Shown: positions 21,837-34,157, numbered from the stretch's first letter. The stretch is DNA of 64,000 bases from Schistocerca nitens (GCF_023898315.1 NC_064621.1:124843521-124907520); one strand, 5' to 3'. Numbers and translations are program-made. The notes: generated from the sequence alone by a model not told the origin.

Positions 21837-22462
21837 AATACTTGAACGCTTTTGTAAAACGAATCGACAGTCCTTTCATGTGAAAACCAAATCACAGTTA
21901 TTGTGTTTTCCGTGCCTTTTACATGCGCTTACATTTGCAATAGCTGTTTACACACGTCACTTTCAAAAAGGTATTTTATAGTTAATGCGACCTTACACAT
22001 TTTACTTTATTAGAAGCAGTGCTTCTTTTTATATTAATGCTGTCCAGCTAGGATCTCCAGCTAGGATCCTTATTGTGTAAACTTTTGAAGTCTCATCATC
22101 TTACATATGATGAAGTCAAATCTGCCTCAGACACTGACGTTAGTTTACACTCACATACAGCCCAGTCCTTATGTTGGTGTTACCTGCAAGCTGTACATGC
22201 TTTATATCTCTCCGCATACAAAATCACTTCGACGTACTCCTCATTGTACTGTGGGAGTACGGTGATATCTTTACTACTAGCAACATATTTCCAAAAAGGA
22301 GAATTGTTTGTATGCAAAGTAAATGCATTTACCCTCAGTTGTCCATTTGTCAGATTAAATGTGAAGCTATGTAATGAAGCCCACCATCGAAACAACTGCT
22401 ACAATGAGTTTTTACTAACGCTATTTTCGTAGTTCGTCTAGAACTTCTAAAAATATACGAGC

Positions 22463-22532
22463 GTATCAGGGTTCTAACCTGTCTTCTTTCTATCCCTATC
22501 CAGTAACGCTATCCGTTACACCACAGAGAGAG
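22463..22532 (-). pseudogene. tRNA-Arg-like pseudogene
   Basis: The minus strand reads ctctctgtggtgtaacggat then agcgttactgg, like the acceptor and D arm of an arginine-type tRNA. acaggttagaaccctg follows, like a B box with one change. The anticodon arm does not fold convincingly and the acceptor ends do not match. Confidence 0.45.
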
Positions 22533-23309
22533 TCTGATTGGCAATATATCTGCTGAGTATCTTGTATAACGGAAATCAGCACTAAGGTTTGCCAAGAGTA
22601 ATTTTACTGTGCTTTGGGTCGCACTTCATGACTAGTAGTCGACGTAGTATATATAGGATACGGACCCACTTGCGAAAGTTCTACAGTTAATGTTTCCATT
22701 ATGAGTGTTCACGAAATTCCTTTCGGTTGTCACTTAAAAGTTGCAAATCCGTTTTCCAATGCATAGGCAAAGTATTCGCAGAAAAACTACGTAAAAATCT
22801 AGTAACTTCTGTTAACGCCTCTGTAACACGAGTAAGGATGATACGTGTTACTCCTAGTCTCTAACGTCACCAGAGCTTCAGAGAGCAGGAGAACGTTTTC
22901 GATCACCTGACCAAATATTGATATTTATTGATTTTTAAGCTCAAATTACCTAAAATAACAGAAATTTAGTGAGAATTTGACTGTAAATGTTATAACCACT
23001 CGGAATAACAACAATATATACCTGGTTTATTAACAATTCTTCATGGTTTCTGTACTACGCCGCGCCTTCTTCGTAAGTGCAAATTACCTTTGGTTTTAAA
23101 CGAGACAAAGATATTAGTCTTTCTCAACACTTTCGTAATTTTGTCACAGAGGGAGTCATCGTAGGTTAAACAAAGCGACATTTTTTATCCTCTTTTATGA
23201 CGACCTTGGATTTCTTCTTCTGTATAGAATAAAACAATTGACGAATACTTTTAGCAATTACTACTCTCACTTGAACAATCTTCTGCAATTCCATATACCT
23301 TGCCTCCAA

Positions 23310-24400
23310 TTTTTTTGAGTCCTCAATCTTCTGACTGGTCTGATGCGGCCCGTCACGAATTCCTCTCCTGTGCCCATCTCTTCATCTCAGAGTAGCACTT
23401 GCAACCTACGTCCTCAATTATTTGCTGGATGTATTCCAATCTCTGTCTTCCTCCACAGTTTTTGCCCTCTGCAACTTCCTCTATTACCATGGAAGACATT
23501 CCCTGATTTCTTAACAGATGTCCTCTTACTCTGTCCTGTCTCCTTGTTCAGTGTTTTCCACATATTCCTCTCCGATTCTTCGCGGAACCTCCTCATTCCT
23601 TACTATATCAGTCCACTTAATTTTCATCATTTGTCTGTACCACCACATCTCAAATGTTTCGGTTCTCTTGTGTTTCGGTTTTCCCACAGTCCATATTCCG
23701 CTACCATACAGTCAGTGCAGTGCTACAAACGTACATTCTCACAAATATTTTCCTCAAATTGAGGCCTATTTTTGGTACTATTAGACTTCGCTTGGCCACG
23801 GATGCCCTTTTTGCCAGTGCTAATCAGCTTTTGATATCTTCCTTGCTCGAACCGTCATTGGTTATTCTACTGCCTAGGTAGCAGAATTTCTTCATCTACT
23901 TTGTGACCGTCAATCCTGATGTTAATTTTCTAACTGTTCTCGTTTCTGCTACTTTTCATTACTTTCGTCTTTCTTTGATTTACTCTTAATCCATATTATA
24001 TACTCATTAGACTGTTCAGTCTCTTCAGCAGAGCATGTAATTCTTCATCACTTTCACACAAGATAGCAATGTCAGCAATGAATGGTATGACTGATATTCT
24101 TTAATCTTGAATTTTAAGCCCACTTCTGAACCTTTCCTTTATTTCCATCATTGCTTCTTCGATGTACTGATTGAACAATAGGGACGACAGCCTATATAAC
24201 GGTCTTACACACTTTTTAATCCGAGCACATCGTTCTTGGACGTCCACTCTGATTATTCCCTCTTGGTTCTTGCACATATAGTATATTAGCCGTCTCCCCT
24301 ATAGCTTACCCCTATTTTTCTCAGAATTTCGAACACCTTGCACCATTTTACATTGTCGAACCTCTGAGTACCTTATTTTTTGTTACCGCAACTCGGCTTG
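23310..24400 (-). pseudogene. RTE-like LINE, RT palm to C-terminus, decayed
   Basis: Minus-strand blocks in order: NSEKNRGKL, GIIRVDVQERCARIKK, SLLFNQYIEEAMMEIKERF and RSGLKIQD (about 24330-24100). IADDIAIL-type sequence follows (FIADIAILCESDEELHAL), then VNQRKTKVMKSSRNENS, INIRIDGHKVDEE, RRFREESERNMWKTLNKET and, at the end, SDQSED-type sequence with TGA near 23325. Multiple frameshifts and stops interrupt it. It matches the copy at 32545-33400 more closely than the one at 9277. Unlike the 9277 copy it has a stop codon within the element. Confidence 0.8.
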
Positions 24401-24552
24401 TTGACATTTAGAAAACTTAGCATAGTCACATACTGCTTTAACCTCCGGGATTGTAACTTTTACTGTTTATTCATAGGAGAGCGAGTTTATGCTTGAGACC
24501 TTTATCAAAATATTTAATTCATTTGGGGAATACCTAACGTTAGAAAGATTGA

Positions 24553-25002
24553 CTACATGATCTGCATATTCATAACATTCGTTCTACGGCAAGCATCATA
24601 TTTGTAGGAATTACACAAACTGGACAGTTTGCTGTCGTGTCTACGAAACAATTTATCCGTTTCATACTCAATGGCATCATATAACAAGTTAATAACCTTA
24701 GAAACGTCTGCCTGAGAAATCAACTGCTGTAAATAATACTGAAGCTCGAATGCTTTCTCAGCCATAATTACTTTGATCCCGTATCCATCACCAATCTCAC
24801 TTTTAACAAGAGCCACTTGAGGCATATATATCAGTTTACGGAAATTTGCTGAGCGCTTTTTACACTTAATTTTTGAGTACTTAGATGTAATACAGTAAGA
24901 AAAACATTTCCAATTAAAACGCACTTTCATGAAAGCCTTCACTGCGTTCTGCCTGAAGAAATAGCACCACTTCACCTCAGTCATAGTCCGACGGGGGCAC
25001 AA
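24553..25002 (-). CDS. hypothetical 149-codon ORF, doubtful
   Basis: An open frame without recognised domains: Lys-rich in its first half, with a helical-looking stretch AEKAFELQYYLQQLIS near residues 80-95. I see no splice context, promoter or repeat ends. A neighbouring minus frame (25159-24977) overlaps its start and covers one arm of the 25007/25875 inverted repeat. In AT-rich DNA of this length an ORF this size can arise by chance. No function is proposed. Confidence 0.2.
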   Translation of the reverse strand: MCPRRTMTEVKWCYFFRQNAVKAFMKVRFNWKCFSYCITSKYSKIKCKKRSANFRKLIYMPQVALVKSEIGDGYGIKVIMAEKAFELQYYLQQLISQADVSKVINLLYDAIEYETDKLFRRHDSKLSSLCNSYKYDACRRTNVMNMQIM

Positions 25003-25006
25003 TTTC

Positions 25007-25119
25007 CATTACTTGATGGAGAAATACGTCCATTGTAGAGGCAGGCGACCGTTCAGATTTGGCACAACTTTTAAATATACAAAGGTCTTGGTCGCGAAAT
25101 TCTTTACTAAGCGTTACGC
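25007..25119. repeat. inverted-repeat pair, arm A
   Basis: It matches the reverse complement of 25875-25986 over about 110 bp at roughly 80% identity, with an abrupt end of similarity on both sides. The shared frame encodes RRPFRFGTTFKYTKV here and KRPYRFGTTSKYTKV in the other arm. The family is unknown. Confidence 0.7.
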
Positions 25120-25874
25120 ATTTCAAAATTTCCTCCTCAGACTGAAGCTGTGTAATCAAATCGAATTTTATTGTATTATTTCATTTTAAATTGTTGAAAC
25201 CAATCTGGGCCCACCTAAATAACTCTGTTATATCATTTATTAGATGTGCATCTACTGTAATTTGACCACATTTAGTGATGCTCAAGTAACATTTTAATTA
25301 GTAATGATTGTAAACTTATTCCTTCATGATTATAATTCACTTATTACCTACATCGCTTTTATGTTTAAATTGTACCACACCAGTTATAGGTTGCAACTGT
25401 CGTCTGTTTTGATTATTGACTAAAGATTATCTCTGGAAAGTTGTTCACTATGTTACCTAACGAACCGCTTCACGTGTTCTTGGTGTGAATTCCTCCTGGA
25501 TAAAAGTTGCGCAATTGTATTTTGTCAAGCTGTTCACGAGGTGCTGCCATGTAGTTAATCGCAGGGCATAGAAATTTGTAAAGGTACTCTCTGACTGTCT
25601 TTCTATGGTTACTGCTAGTGCCAGCTTCTGGCCTCCGTTTACCCCTTTGATAGTTTAATCCTAGCACTCAGTTTGGCCTTGGCTTTATTCGAATAGACTA
25701 CGGCACTGTCAGATATGCCTACATGAGATGAGATTTGTAATGTGTTCTGTCTGCGTGCTCATTTTCATGAGCTTTGTCCTGAGGTTTCGTTTTTATGTAA
25801 GTACGATAGTAACTGAAATTTCTGTATATTGGAATACTTAGATGCATACTTAAGTGCATATTTTCTATCATTAA
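25120..25874. other. no identifiable gene
   Basis: AT-rich interval between the two arms of the inverted repeat, with short ORFs only. I see no coding or repeat features. Confidence 0.5.
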
Positions 25875-25986
25875 GCGTGACGCTTAGTAAAGAATGTGCG
25901 TTCGAGACCTTTGTATATTTCGAAGTTGTGCCAAATCTGTATGGTCGCTTGCCTCTAACATGGATGTATTTCTGCATCCAGTAATG
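25875..25986. repeat. inverted-repeat pair, arm B
   Basis: Inverted counterpart of 25007-25119. It lies just beyond the C-terminal end of the decayed mariner at 26060. On the minus strand it is part of a 99-codon open frame (25765-26064). Confidence 0.7.
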
Positions 25987-26059
25987 CCTTTTCCATATGT
26001 TTAACAAGCACAGCAGATGCACATAACAAGAGACTTTAGTCACAAATAATATATTCTCC

Positions 26060-27463
26060 TTCACTATTTAGAACACTCTACCAGCAATGCGCTAAGTTTT
26101 CAATCCCGCGACTGTAGACATCACGTGGTTCTGTGGCGAAGAATTCGTCGAGCCGTGTTCGGAGCGCATTTTCACCCGGAAGGTAAGTTCCTTGAAGGTT
26201 ATTCTATACAGAGAGGAAAGGTGAAAATCTGATGGCATAAGATCAGGTGAATAAGGTGTGTGCGGAATGAGTTTCCGACCCTAGTCCTGTATAGTGTTTT
26301 TTGTCAATCTAGCAGAATGCACACGGGCGGTATCGTGGAATATCATCATTTCACAGTCTTCCTGGTCGTTGTTCTTGGATTACGTGTGCGACACGTCTCG
26401 CTTGTTGACAGTGAGTGTCAGTAGTCATGGCTATACTTCTCGGAAGCAATTCTTGGTACACCACAACGCCGCTGTACCACTGGAAGCATAACATTATCTT
26501 TTGTGTGTGAGTTCAAGTTTTTGTACTGGCGTTTCTACTTTGTTTGAGCTCAACCATTCCTTTATTCGACTTACGTCAGCATACAACCACTATTTCTTGT
26601 CATTAATATCGATACAAGTTAGGAATGATGGGTGGTCACGAGCCAGTGATGAGCATGCAGAGATGCACCTCTGACCACCCGCTGATATTTGTTATTTTAG
26701 CTTGTGTACCCACACACCCGATTTCGAATCTTCTCCGTTGCATGCAAATGTTGCACGATGGTGGGATGTTCACAGTTCATCACATTTGTCAGTTTTCGAG
26801 TACAGTGGCGAGGGATTAATGGGTTCAAACGACCTTCATTAACCTCAAAGGCCTTCTTGAATGTGAGGAGTCACTAACGTCAAAACCGTCTTCCTTAAAA
26901 CAAGAAAACCATTTTACGACCGTACTCTGTCCAGTGGCATTATTCTCATTCATGTCGCAAATGTTTCTGTCTGCATAAGTTGCTGTAACCCCTTTATTGA
27001 ACTCATAGAGAAGAATTTGTTGGAAATGTTCCACGTTCTCCACTCGACACTCCATTTTCTGACGTCCAAGCTCCACACACTATCTCCAACCGACGAAATG
27101 ACAATACGTAAACTCAAAGAGCATCAGTGAATTAGAAATAAAAATTCAAAATCTATAAAGAAACGCATAGCAATCTGCTGTCTGTTCAACTTCGTGTTCG
27201 TCCTTTTCCCCGTCTGTTTCTCTTTCATTGAGCTTTTAGTGAGTTCCAGAGTGGATAGCTCATCGTTTTCTTATTCTTGCGATCAGCCAGCGCATGCCAA
27301 TACGTTTTAGTTAATCAGTTCACTTCTGTCGTTACTAAGGAAAAAGGAACTGATAACCATGTGGTCTAGGCCCTTTAATCCACAAACAAATCAACCAGCC
27401 AACCCATAATAACTGGAATGCCGTCATGCAAAACAAAAACGCTACGAACTTATGCACCAAACT
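26060..27463 (-). pseudogene. mariner transposase and 5' end, heavily decayed
   Basis: The minus frame starting at 27076 or 27055 (MECRVENVEHF) gives LLYEFNKGVTATYADRNIC and STVVKWFSCFKEDGFDV, the mariner DNA-binding domain. Downstream, scattered frames give WWLYADVSRIKEWLSSNKV (about 26590), IFHDTARVHSARLTKN with the second D (about 26320), and PYSPDLMPSDFHL with the third D (about 26230). RTRLDEFFATEPRDVYSRGI follows to about 26105. A mariner-like terminal repeat (read in reverse ttggtgcataagttcgtagc) lies at 27437-27463 next to TA. No second end was found. Stops and frameshifts throughout. Confidence 0.78.
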
Positions 27464-30449
27464 ACTACTAATTTCCTCCCATTGGTAATTAATATTCACT
27501 ATCGATAACCTTTGACTTTGGTAATCATGATTGTGTATCGTGTGTTTGCTGCTTCCGTATATACTGGTACCGTATTATGGTTCTTTGTCGGCGTACACTT
27601 ACCGAGGTTGGAACTTTCCTTGTACAGCGCTCTCTCGCATTTGTGTCCTGAAAATTACGGGGTGTTCACCTCCAGCTGCATTCTCGTAAGTTGCTTGAAT
27701 ATTTCGGACGCCTGGAGAAACTGAGGTTTCATATCCAACAAGTAATTTAGGGCGATGGGTCCAGATTCTTCAATGAGGTACAAAGACTGACAAACGAGAT
27801 GATTTACTGTGGCGGACCTCATCAAACTAGTCAAAATAGTGATGACATCTCACTCCCCGCCCTCCACGTCAGAGAATCGGGTACTTTCCGATCAGACATA
27901 CTACGAGTATAAAAAGCCTAGGTTTATGTAATTTAGCCATGAATATGTTGGTATTATCCATTCATCCCGAAATACGTCTTGTTGCTACATCTGTACTCCG
28001 CAAGTGACCTGACTGTGTGTGGCATGGGGTACTTCCGGTGTCAGTTTCAGTCAAAACGCCAGGTGTCACCAAGAGATCAGTTCGTTTCGTGTTACTTTTG
28101 GCTGTTTGCTAACCAGCCAAGCTTGCTGGATGTCTTCGGCGGTATACAAGCAGTGAACAAAAACACTGCAAGATGAAAGCATATTTTTCAGTTGGCAGCC
28201 GATGTAAGTGGTACTTCCTGAGGAGAGGTACAATTTCTCGCATAGAACACGCACAGGCAATTTCCCAAATATCGGAGCACTAGTGATGGTCTGAATATCC
28301 CTCTAACTTAATCTTACCCTTTCCATCGAAGCTGCTTGGCAGTCACGTCAGCTCTGTTTCATAGAGTATATCAACGTATCGGAGTAGTATTCCCAAACAT
28401 ACCATAAGTTAAAGCTGCGAATGAGTGCTTAGGAAAACTGTTTCTTCTTAGCGAGATTGGAGGAGTAATGTAGCAGCATCAGAAAGCTCGTTTTCACTGT
28501 AGAGCGGCTTCCGGTCAGAATCCTATTTCACCATTTTGAACGTCACAAGATTTCTATCGAAGGTGCGTGGGTGGTGACTTAGACGATGCAAGGTCGAGAT
28601 CTTTTCAACTCAGAACAAGTTTAAGTTCTCCAACAAACAGCCTAGCTGTGGGACAGGCATATAAATAAATAGATATCTTCGATCGACAGTGGTACAGATT
28701 AAGTACCCTTACCTCCGACCTCATTTATTTTTGCGATGACGTAGACTATTTGCATTGCTGACACGGGCAAATTGAAGGAAGCACAGCAGTGATTTGTAAA
28801 TGTAACAGATAAAATCCTCCACAGACCAGTTGCAGCCAGACTAACCAGTTTGATGCGTACTGCAAGGACGTGACAGAACAAATCGACGAACAATACACTG
28901 TGCTTGTTTGATACGCGGCCAAAGACAGCATCGAGTTATCCTTTTTTATGAGTCAGAGACCGCAGGAAGCGTCGTCTCCCGGAGAGCTCGATAAGACTCA
29001 TCAAGGGTGCATTTCGCTACGTCTGTTGTGGCGTTTCGATGTAATTGCCGAATATAAATTCGATAGTTGAGATTATATTTTCTACTGTTCAGAGACAAGA
29101 AAGTGCAGTAACTAAACCATATCTATAGTCTCCGTTTCTATTCAAGCTCCAATCGCTTCGTTGGTTTATAAAATGATTTTAAATTCTGTTCCAGGATCGT
29201 TACTTTGTTTAAGAGAAACGTAAAGTCGAACACATGAGAGAAAAGCTGGTAGGAGAAATAGCAGGGGTGTTGACAGTGATTAACTTAAGTCAAGTATCCG
29301 CCTTTTATCAAAACTAAGTGTGTATATGTAAGAACATCCAAATTCGCAGTAATAAAACCGTTGCCTCAGTTAAAATATGATCAAATTCTTCACCAAATCA
29401 AACAGCACTTCCAGTTAAAGTAACATATAAGCGTATCTCTTATTCAACGATATCAGTAAAATATAAACAAATCATCCCCTGAAATGACTCATAAATCTGT
29501 CCGCTAATCTCAGATAATGTTTAGCAACACCAATCGCCAATTTGAAACGAACCCTTTACTATTAATTCACCTCATGACTCCACGATATCACATCAATGGA
29601 TAAACAAAATTCATTCATCCGCAAATAAGAAAACGTAACAGTTAATTTTCAGAAAATAATGATTCCCAAGCTTCAACAACGATTTTCTGAGTAAAATACG
29701 TAAGAGATTTCCTGATGGAAAAATCTCGGATGCATTTGCTGTTTTTGACCAGGCGATCGACACCTCTCGCTCTTCAGAGGCGTCAGGTATTCCGCCGGTG
29801 GTCACCAGATACACGGAAACAAAGAGGCAGAACACAATTTTTTGTGGTTTCGTGTACTTCTCAGCATAATAAATCTTTTTTAAATGGGTAGTAAATACAT
29901 TTTGTCGGGTGCTGCGGAAAAACCAGTGTCACAAATGAGTTTCTGACACTACACCATCCACACTAGGAGTCGAGACCGTCAATGTAACTACAGAGTCATC
30001 ATCATCGTCGTCGTCGTTATCGTCATAATCACCGTCGATGTCATCGGCTTTTAACGGGATCTGTCGTCGTTGTAGTTCCTGTCTGTACATTTCTTGACAA
30101 TTTCGACTTTTTGCTACCCGTACCTCGAAAATGAACCATTATCTGTAATGTCATACAACTGTAAAATAACAGTTGTGCCTCCAGACACTTGGCATAAAGA
30201 ATTGTTGCATATCAAGAAATGGCCCAATTGCTTTGTTTCTGCCTCCTCCTTCTGTGCTTTCAAAACTTATCTGTTCGACTTCTCATGCCTCCTGCTGAAG
30301 GCAGCTAATCTCTGCAGTACCACAACTCCGTTGACTACAATGGCTTCTTAGCTGCTGTTTAGGATTCAGCCACACCACTGTATATTTCAGATGAAGTTCT
30401 TGGATAATTTCTGATCCTATTAATGAAAGTACTAGCAGCGTAAGAATAT
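27464..30449. other. no identifiable gene; small LINE-tail fragment and a TCA/TCG microsatellite
   Basis: Long AT-rich spacer. A fragment at 27985-28032 matches the core of the insertion at 31244-31300. A TCA/TCG trinucleotide run lies at 29996-30047. The remaining ORFs are under 90 codons and without motifs. Confidence 0.5.
27985..28032 (-). repeat. LINE 3'-end fragment (GTAGAT-tail family), diverged
   Basis: ctacatctgtactccgcaag then tgacctgactgtgtgtggca matches the insertion at 31244-31300 with several differences. The hexamer tail is reduced to about one unit. It is probably another 5'-truncated copy. Confidence 0.6.
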
Positions 30450-31020
30450 CGTTTTAGGTGAAGGACTAACTGAGGGTGCAGGGAAGTCGAAACAACCTTC
30501 TGTGAAATTAAAAAGGACGGTTGTAACTCTGAGAGTGCAACAGGAGTTCCAGATAGATGGAAAGAGTACATTGAAGGTCTCTAGGGAGGGGAAGATCTCT
30601 CTGGTGTGATATAACAAAAATCAGGAGTCGATTTACAAGAGATAAGGATCCAGTATTAGAATCGCAATTTAAGAGAGCTTTGGAGGGCTTAATATAAAAT
30701 ATGGAAGAAGGGATAGATAATGTTCTATCAGAATTTCTGAAATCATTGAGGGAAGTGGCAATAAAACGCTAATCACGTTGGTGTGTAAAATGTAGTAGTC
30801 TGGTTAAGTATCATATGACTTTCGGAAAAATGTCATCCACACAATTCCGAAGAGTTCAACAACTGACAAGTGCGAGAATTATCCCACAATCAGCTTAAAG
30901 GTTCACACATCCAAGATGCTGAGAAGAATAATATACAGAAGAATGGAAAAAATGATTTACGTTAGATGACGATCAGTTTGGCTTTAGGAAAGGTAAAGGC
31001 ACCAGAGAAGCAGTTATTAC
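30450..31020 (+). pseudogene. RTE-like LINE, RT N-terminal part, decayed and interrupted
   Basis: SGESATGVPDRWKEYIEGL-like sequence (about 30520-30580) is followed by ESQFKRALEGL and NMEEGIDNVLSEFLKSLREV (about 30660-30765). HPHNSEEFNN is the PIPKK-type region, and DDQFGFRKGKGTREAV (about 30967-31013) is an RT block. Similarity stops exactly where the LTR-like repeat begins at 31021. The C-terminal part of the same family, same strand, resumes at 32545. About 110 residues between the two parts are not found, so insertion was accompanied or followed by deletion. Confidence 0.75.
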
Positions 31021-31755
31021 TGAGACCTCCCCTTAGAAAAATTTATGAATGATTGTGCTGATAAATCCCTTACGATATTTGATTTTCAAACAGCTGAGCA
31101 AAACTGAACATACTCAGACATTTCTCTCTTTACTTATTGTGATCATCACTAAACTGACACACAATATTTTTAGCGCAACGCAATCTGAATTTCAGTAATC
31201 CCTACAAAAGAATGACCCTGACTAACAATAACCTATAACTTTCATCTACATCTACATCTACATCCATACTCCGCAAGCCACCTGACGGTGTGTGGCGGAG
31301 GAATCACTTACCTCACAAAAATCTTCGTTACTCGAACTACTGCAATACAGCGAGCGCCAATACAGCCAGCTAAATAAAAGATTCTAACTACTGAAGTCAC
31401 TAACTACTGGTAGGCATAGTTAGCAAATGAAAGATTTTGATAGAGAACAAACAATGTATTTACCTTAATAGTGTTCAAAAGTCATAATATATATATATCA
31501 GTTCATGACATCCAGTCTTACAAATTTCCTGTCTCTGATGGACACATGTCCAGATCATCCGCTCTCAAAACTCTGCCATCTCTCTCCCCACATCCACCAC
31601 TGCTGGCGGCTCACCTCCAACTGTGCAACGCTACGCGCTGCTCACGTCCAACTGCCCAACACTACAATAGCGAATATTACAACAATGCCAACCAGCCACA
31701 GACTGCACACAGCACAGCCAGTGATTTTCATACAGAGAGCTACGTGGTGGTTTGT
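31021..31755 (-). repeat. LTR-like dispersed repeat, minus orientation
   Basis: Reverse complement of the repeat at 38256-38838 along nearly its whole length; shared landmarks are ccacatccaccactgctggc and aacaatgtatttacctt. It begins tgagacctcccctta, so in its own orientation it ends in CA. Similarity to the other copy fades beyond gagctacgt at about 31745. It carries the 57-bp insertion at 31244-31300 and interrupts the LINE at 31020. Confidence 0.8.
31244..31300 (-). mobile_element. 57-bp LINE 3'-end insertion with GTAGAT tail
   Basis: Comparison with the copy at 38256-38838 shows this stretch is absent there, so it is an insertion. On the minus strand it reads ctccgccacacaccgtcagg and ends in three GTAGAT hexamers, the form of a severely 5'-truncated LINE or SINE with a hexamer tail. 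Confidence 0.75.
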
Positions 31756-32544
31756 AATGTCTCCTGGCAAAACACATATTATATGTGGTAAAAGGAAGAA
31801 ACGAAAAAAATAATTGAACTGGATGATTATAATTTTATTTCTGCATGGACAATGACTGTGTGAACTTTATGTAATAAAGAGAAACCATTATGTGTCATGT
31901 TTTATACTTGTATAGAACTATGTATCGGTTTTTTAAAGATAATATCGGTGTCGGCGAGTACTGAAACCGCCACAGACGATACTTATTAAATATCAAACAA
32001 AGATGTAAATGGGTTAAACCGAGTATAAATAGTAGTGACCGAGCATTAATTTCTCTGTTGTCTTTTTCGAATTCCGTGAGTACTAAGAGCCTGTGACGCT
32101 ATATTGTATGCTTGTGTAGCATTATTTTGTCAAGATTGAGAGAAGGATGCCATTAGGTATTGCTTTGTAAAGGTTATTTCTTTCAGCTTTCGGGATTGCA
32201 GGGCAGCAGATTTTATAATGTTATATTATTAACAGTGCAAAAGGGTAATTTACTTTCATGACATAAAAGACATCTTGCTGTGCATAGTTCTGGTCTGGCA
32301 AACAATTATAGCACAAATAATTTTTCTCTGACAGTAGTCTCATGTTCTTGTCTTAGTCGTGGTACTTATTGGTGTTTTAGTATTAACAAAAATCCACTGC
32401 AAAATTTTGATTTTGAACAAACATTGCGTACTGCAACATCAGTATTGATAACGAAATAATTTTTAGTAACCTCTTCAATAACTGTAAATTAAGAAAGATA
32501 TGTTGAACTTTATAGCGAGTTACAGTAACGAAACAATGTTCCTT
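31756..32544. other. no identifiable gene
   Basis: AT-rich stretch between the LTR-like repeat and the resumed LINE. It may contain the far end of the repeat, but nothing in it can be assigned. Confidence 0.4.
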
Positions 32545-33400
32545 TTATAGAAAGCCATATCGAGAATAATAAGAACTGTTCAACCTGTACATCAAAGAAG
32601 CAATGATAGAAATGAAAGAAAGTTTCAGGAATGGGATTAAAATTCATGGTGAAAGGATATCAATGATACGAATCGCTGATGACATGTGAATGTGAATGTG
32701 AAGATCAATTACATGATCTGTAGGATGGAATGAACAGTATAACGAGTAGAGAAGTAAATAGAAGAAAGACGAAAGTAATGAGAAGTAGCAGAAACGATAA
32801 CAGCAGGAAACGTATCATCAGGATTGATGGTCACAAAGTAGATGAAGTTAAAGAATTCTACTCCCTAGGCAGCAAAATTACCAATGACGGACGAAGCAAG
32901 GAGGACATCAAAAGCAGACAAGCACTGACAAAAAGGGAATTCCTGGCCAAGAGAAGCCTACCGTTATCGAACACAGACCTTGATTTGAGGAAGGAATTTC
33001 GGAGAATATACGTTTGGACCACTGCACTGATTGTATGGTAGTGTAATAGGGACTGTGGGAAAACGGGAAAAGAAGGGAACCGCAGTATTTGAGATGTGGT
33101 GCTACAGCGAATGTTAAAAATCATGTGGACTGATAAGGTAAGGAATGAGGAGGTTCCTCGAAGAATAGGAGAGGAGAGGAATGTGGAAATCACTGACAAA
33201 GGAGAAGAGGCAAAATGATAGAACATTTGTTAAGAAATCATGCAGTGACTTCCATGGTACTAGAGGGAGCTGTAGAGGGCAAAATCTGTAGAGAAAAACA
33301 GAGATTGCAATGCATCCAGCAAATAATTGAGGACGTAGGCTGCAAGTGCTGCTCTGAGATGAAGAGGAAGACGTTGGTACAGAAGAGGATATAATGACTT
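32545..33400 (+). pseudogene. RTE-like LINE, RT palm to C-terminus, decayed
   Basis: A block like LFNLYIEEAM (about 32575) leads into GIKIHGERISMIRIADDM, a FADD motif changed to IADD. The 103-codon ORF at 32730-33041 carries RRKTKVMRSSRNDN, IIRIDGHKVDEVKEFYSLGS, KITNDGRSKEDIKSRQALT and DLDLRKEFRRIYVWTTAL. RIGEERN and sequence like the tail of the 23310 copy continue to about 33400. Frameshifts break it after 33041. It is the probable continuation of the LINE interrupted at 31020. Confidence 0.8.
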
Positions 33401-34157
33401 AAAAATAACCACAATATTCATGAAGTACTGTTTACCTGATGTTAACGGAAGATCAGCAGCAGCGAAAACTCTAAACCAACTCTGGATCACTTAAATATTG
33501 TACCTTAAAAACTTAATTGTGTCCTGCGTACCAGTTTGAGGATGGAAGTTCAACAGCAATCAAGAAACGGTGTACGAATGTGCGTGTGAACTGACAGCAA
33601 AAGTAAGTGGTTCACAACACTCTCCAGAAATCCTCACTGCCTGCAACGTTGTCAAACAGTGTTAGTCAAGGGTCAACTGCGATGTGGCTACGGAACCTGC
33701 ATATACATAATAAGCGTTTAGCAGAAATTTGACGTTTCCAGTGCGAGTACATGTGCTTTAAACTTAATTATTTAAGAAAACGTTATGATTACAATAATTA
33801 AGACAGTGGACTGCGAATCGGGCAAAATATGTATTAATAAAAGTCATATTTGTGTAATTATTAAAGCACTATAATATGCGTATTTGTGTGACCGACTAAT
33901 AGATTAGAAAATCGTGTCTTCAAAAAGTAAGCGTTCTCCTGTAGCTTCTTCTGTGATATCTAAGGTAGCTGTGAATGCAAGGCAGCATGCTTTTACCGAC
34001 GTTAAATCGTCAACATCAGTAGCAAACGCCACATCAGATGTATACACAATTACACTTTCATAATTACTTACCTTTATATGTACTCATGTAGATTGAACAT
34101 AATTATAACGACACACACTCCAGTCTAACTCCGGCATATACAATCATTAATCAAACT
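33401..34157. other. no identifiable gene
   Basis: AT-rich spacer without motif-bearing ORFs or repeat ends. Confidence 0.5.

Larger units (their letters stand above)
21397..23309. other. spacer with two tRNA-like pseudogenes
   Basis: Apart from the tRNA-like sequences at 21749-21836 and 22463-22532, I see only short ORFs without motifs (the longest 119 codons at 22073-22432). Confidence 0.5.

Noticed and set aside
22073..22432. 119-codon plus ORF
   Set aside because: No domain, low-complexity composition and an overlapping ORF in another frame of similar quality.
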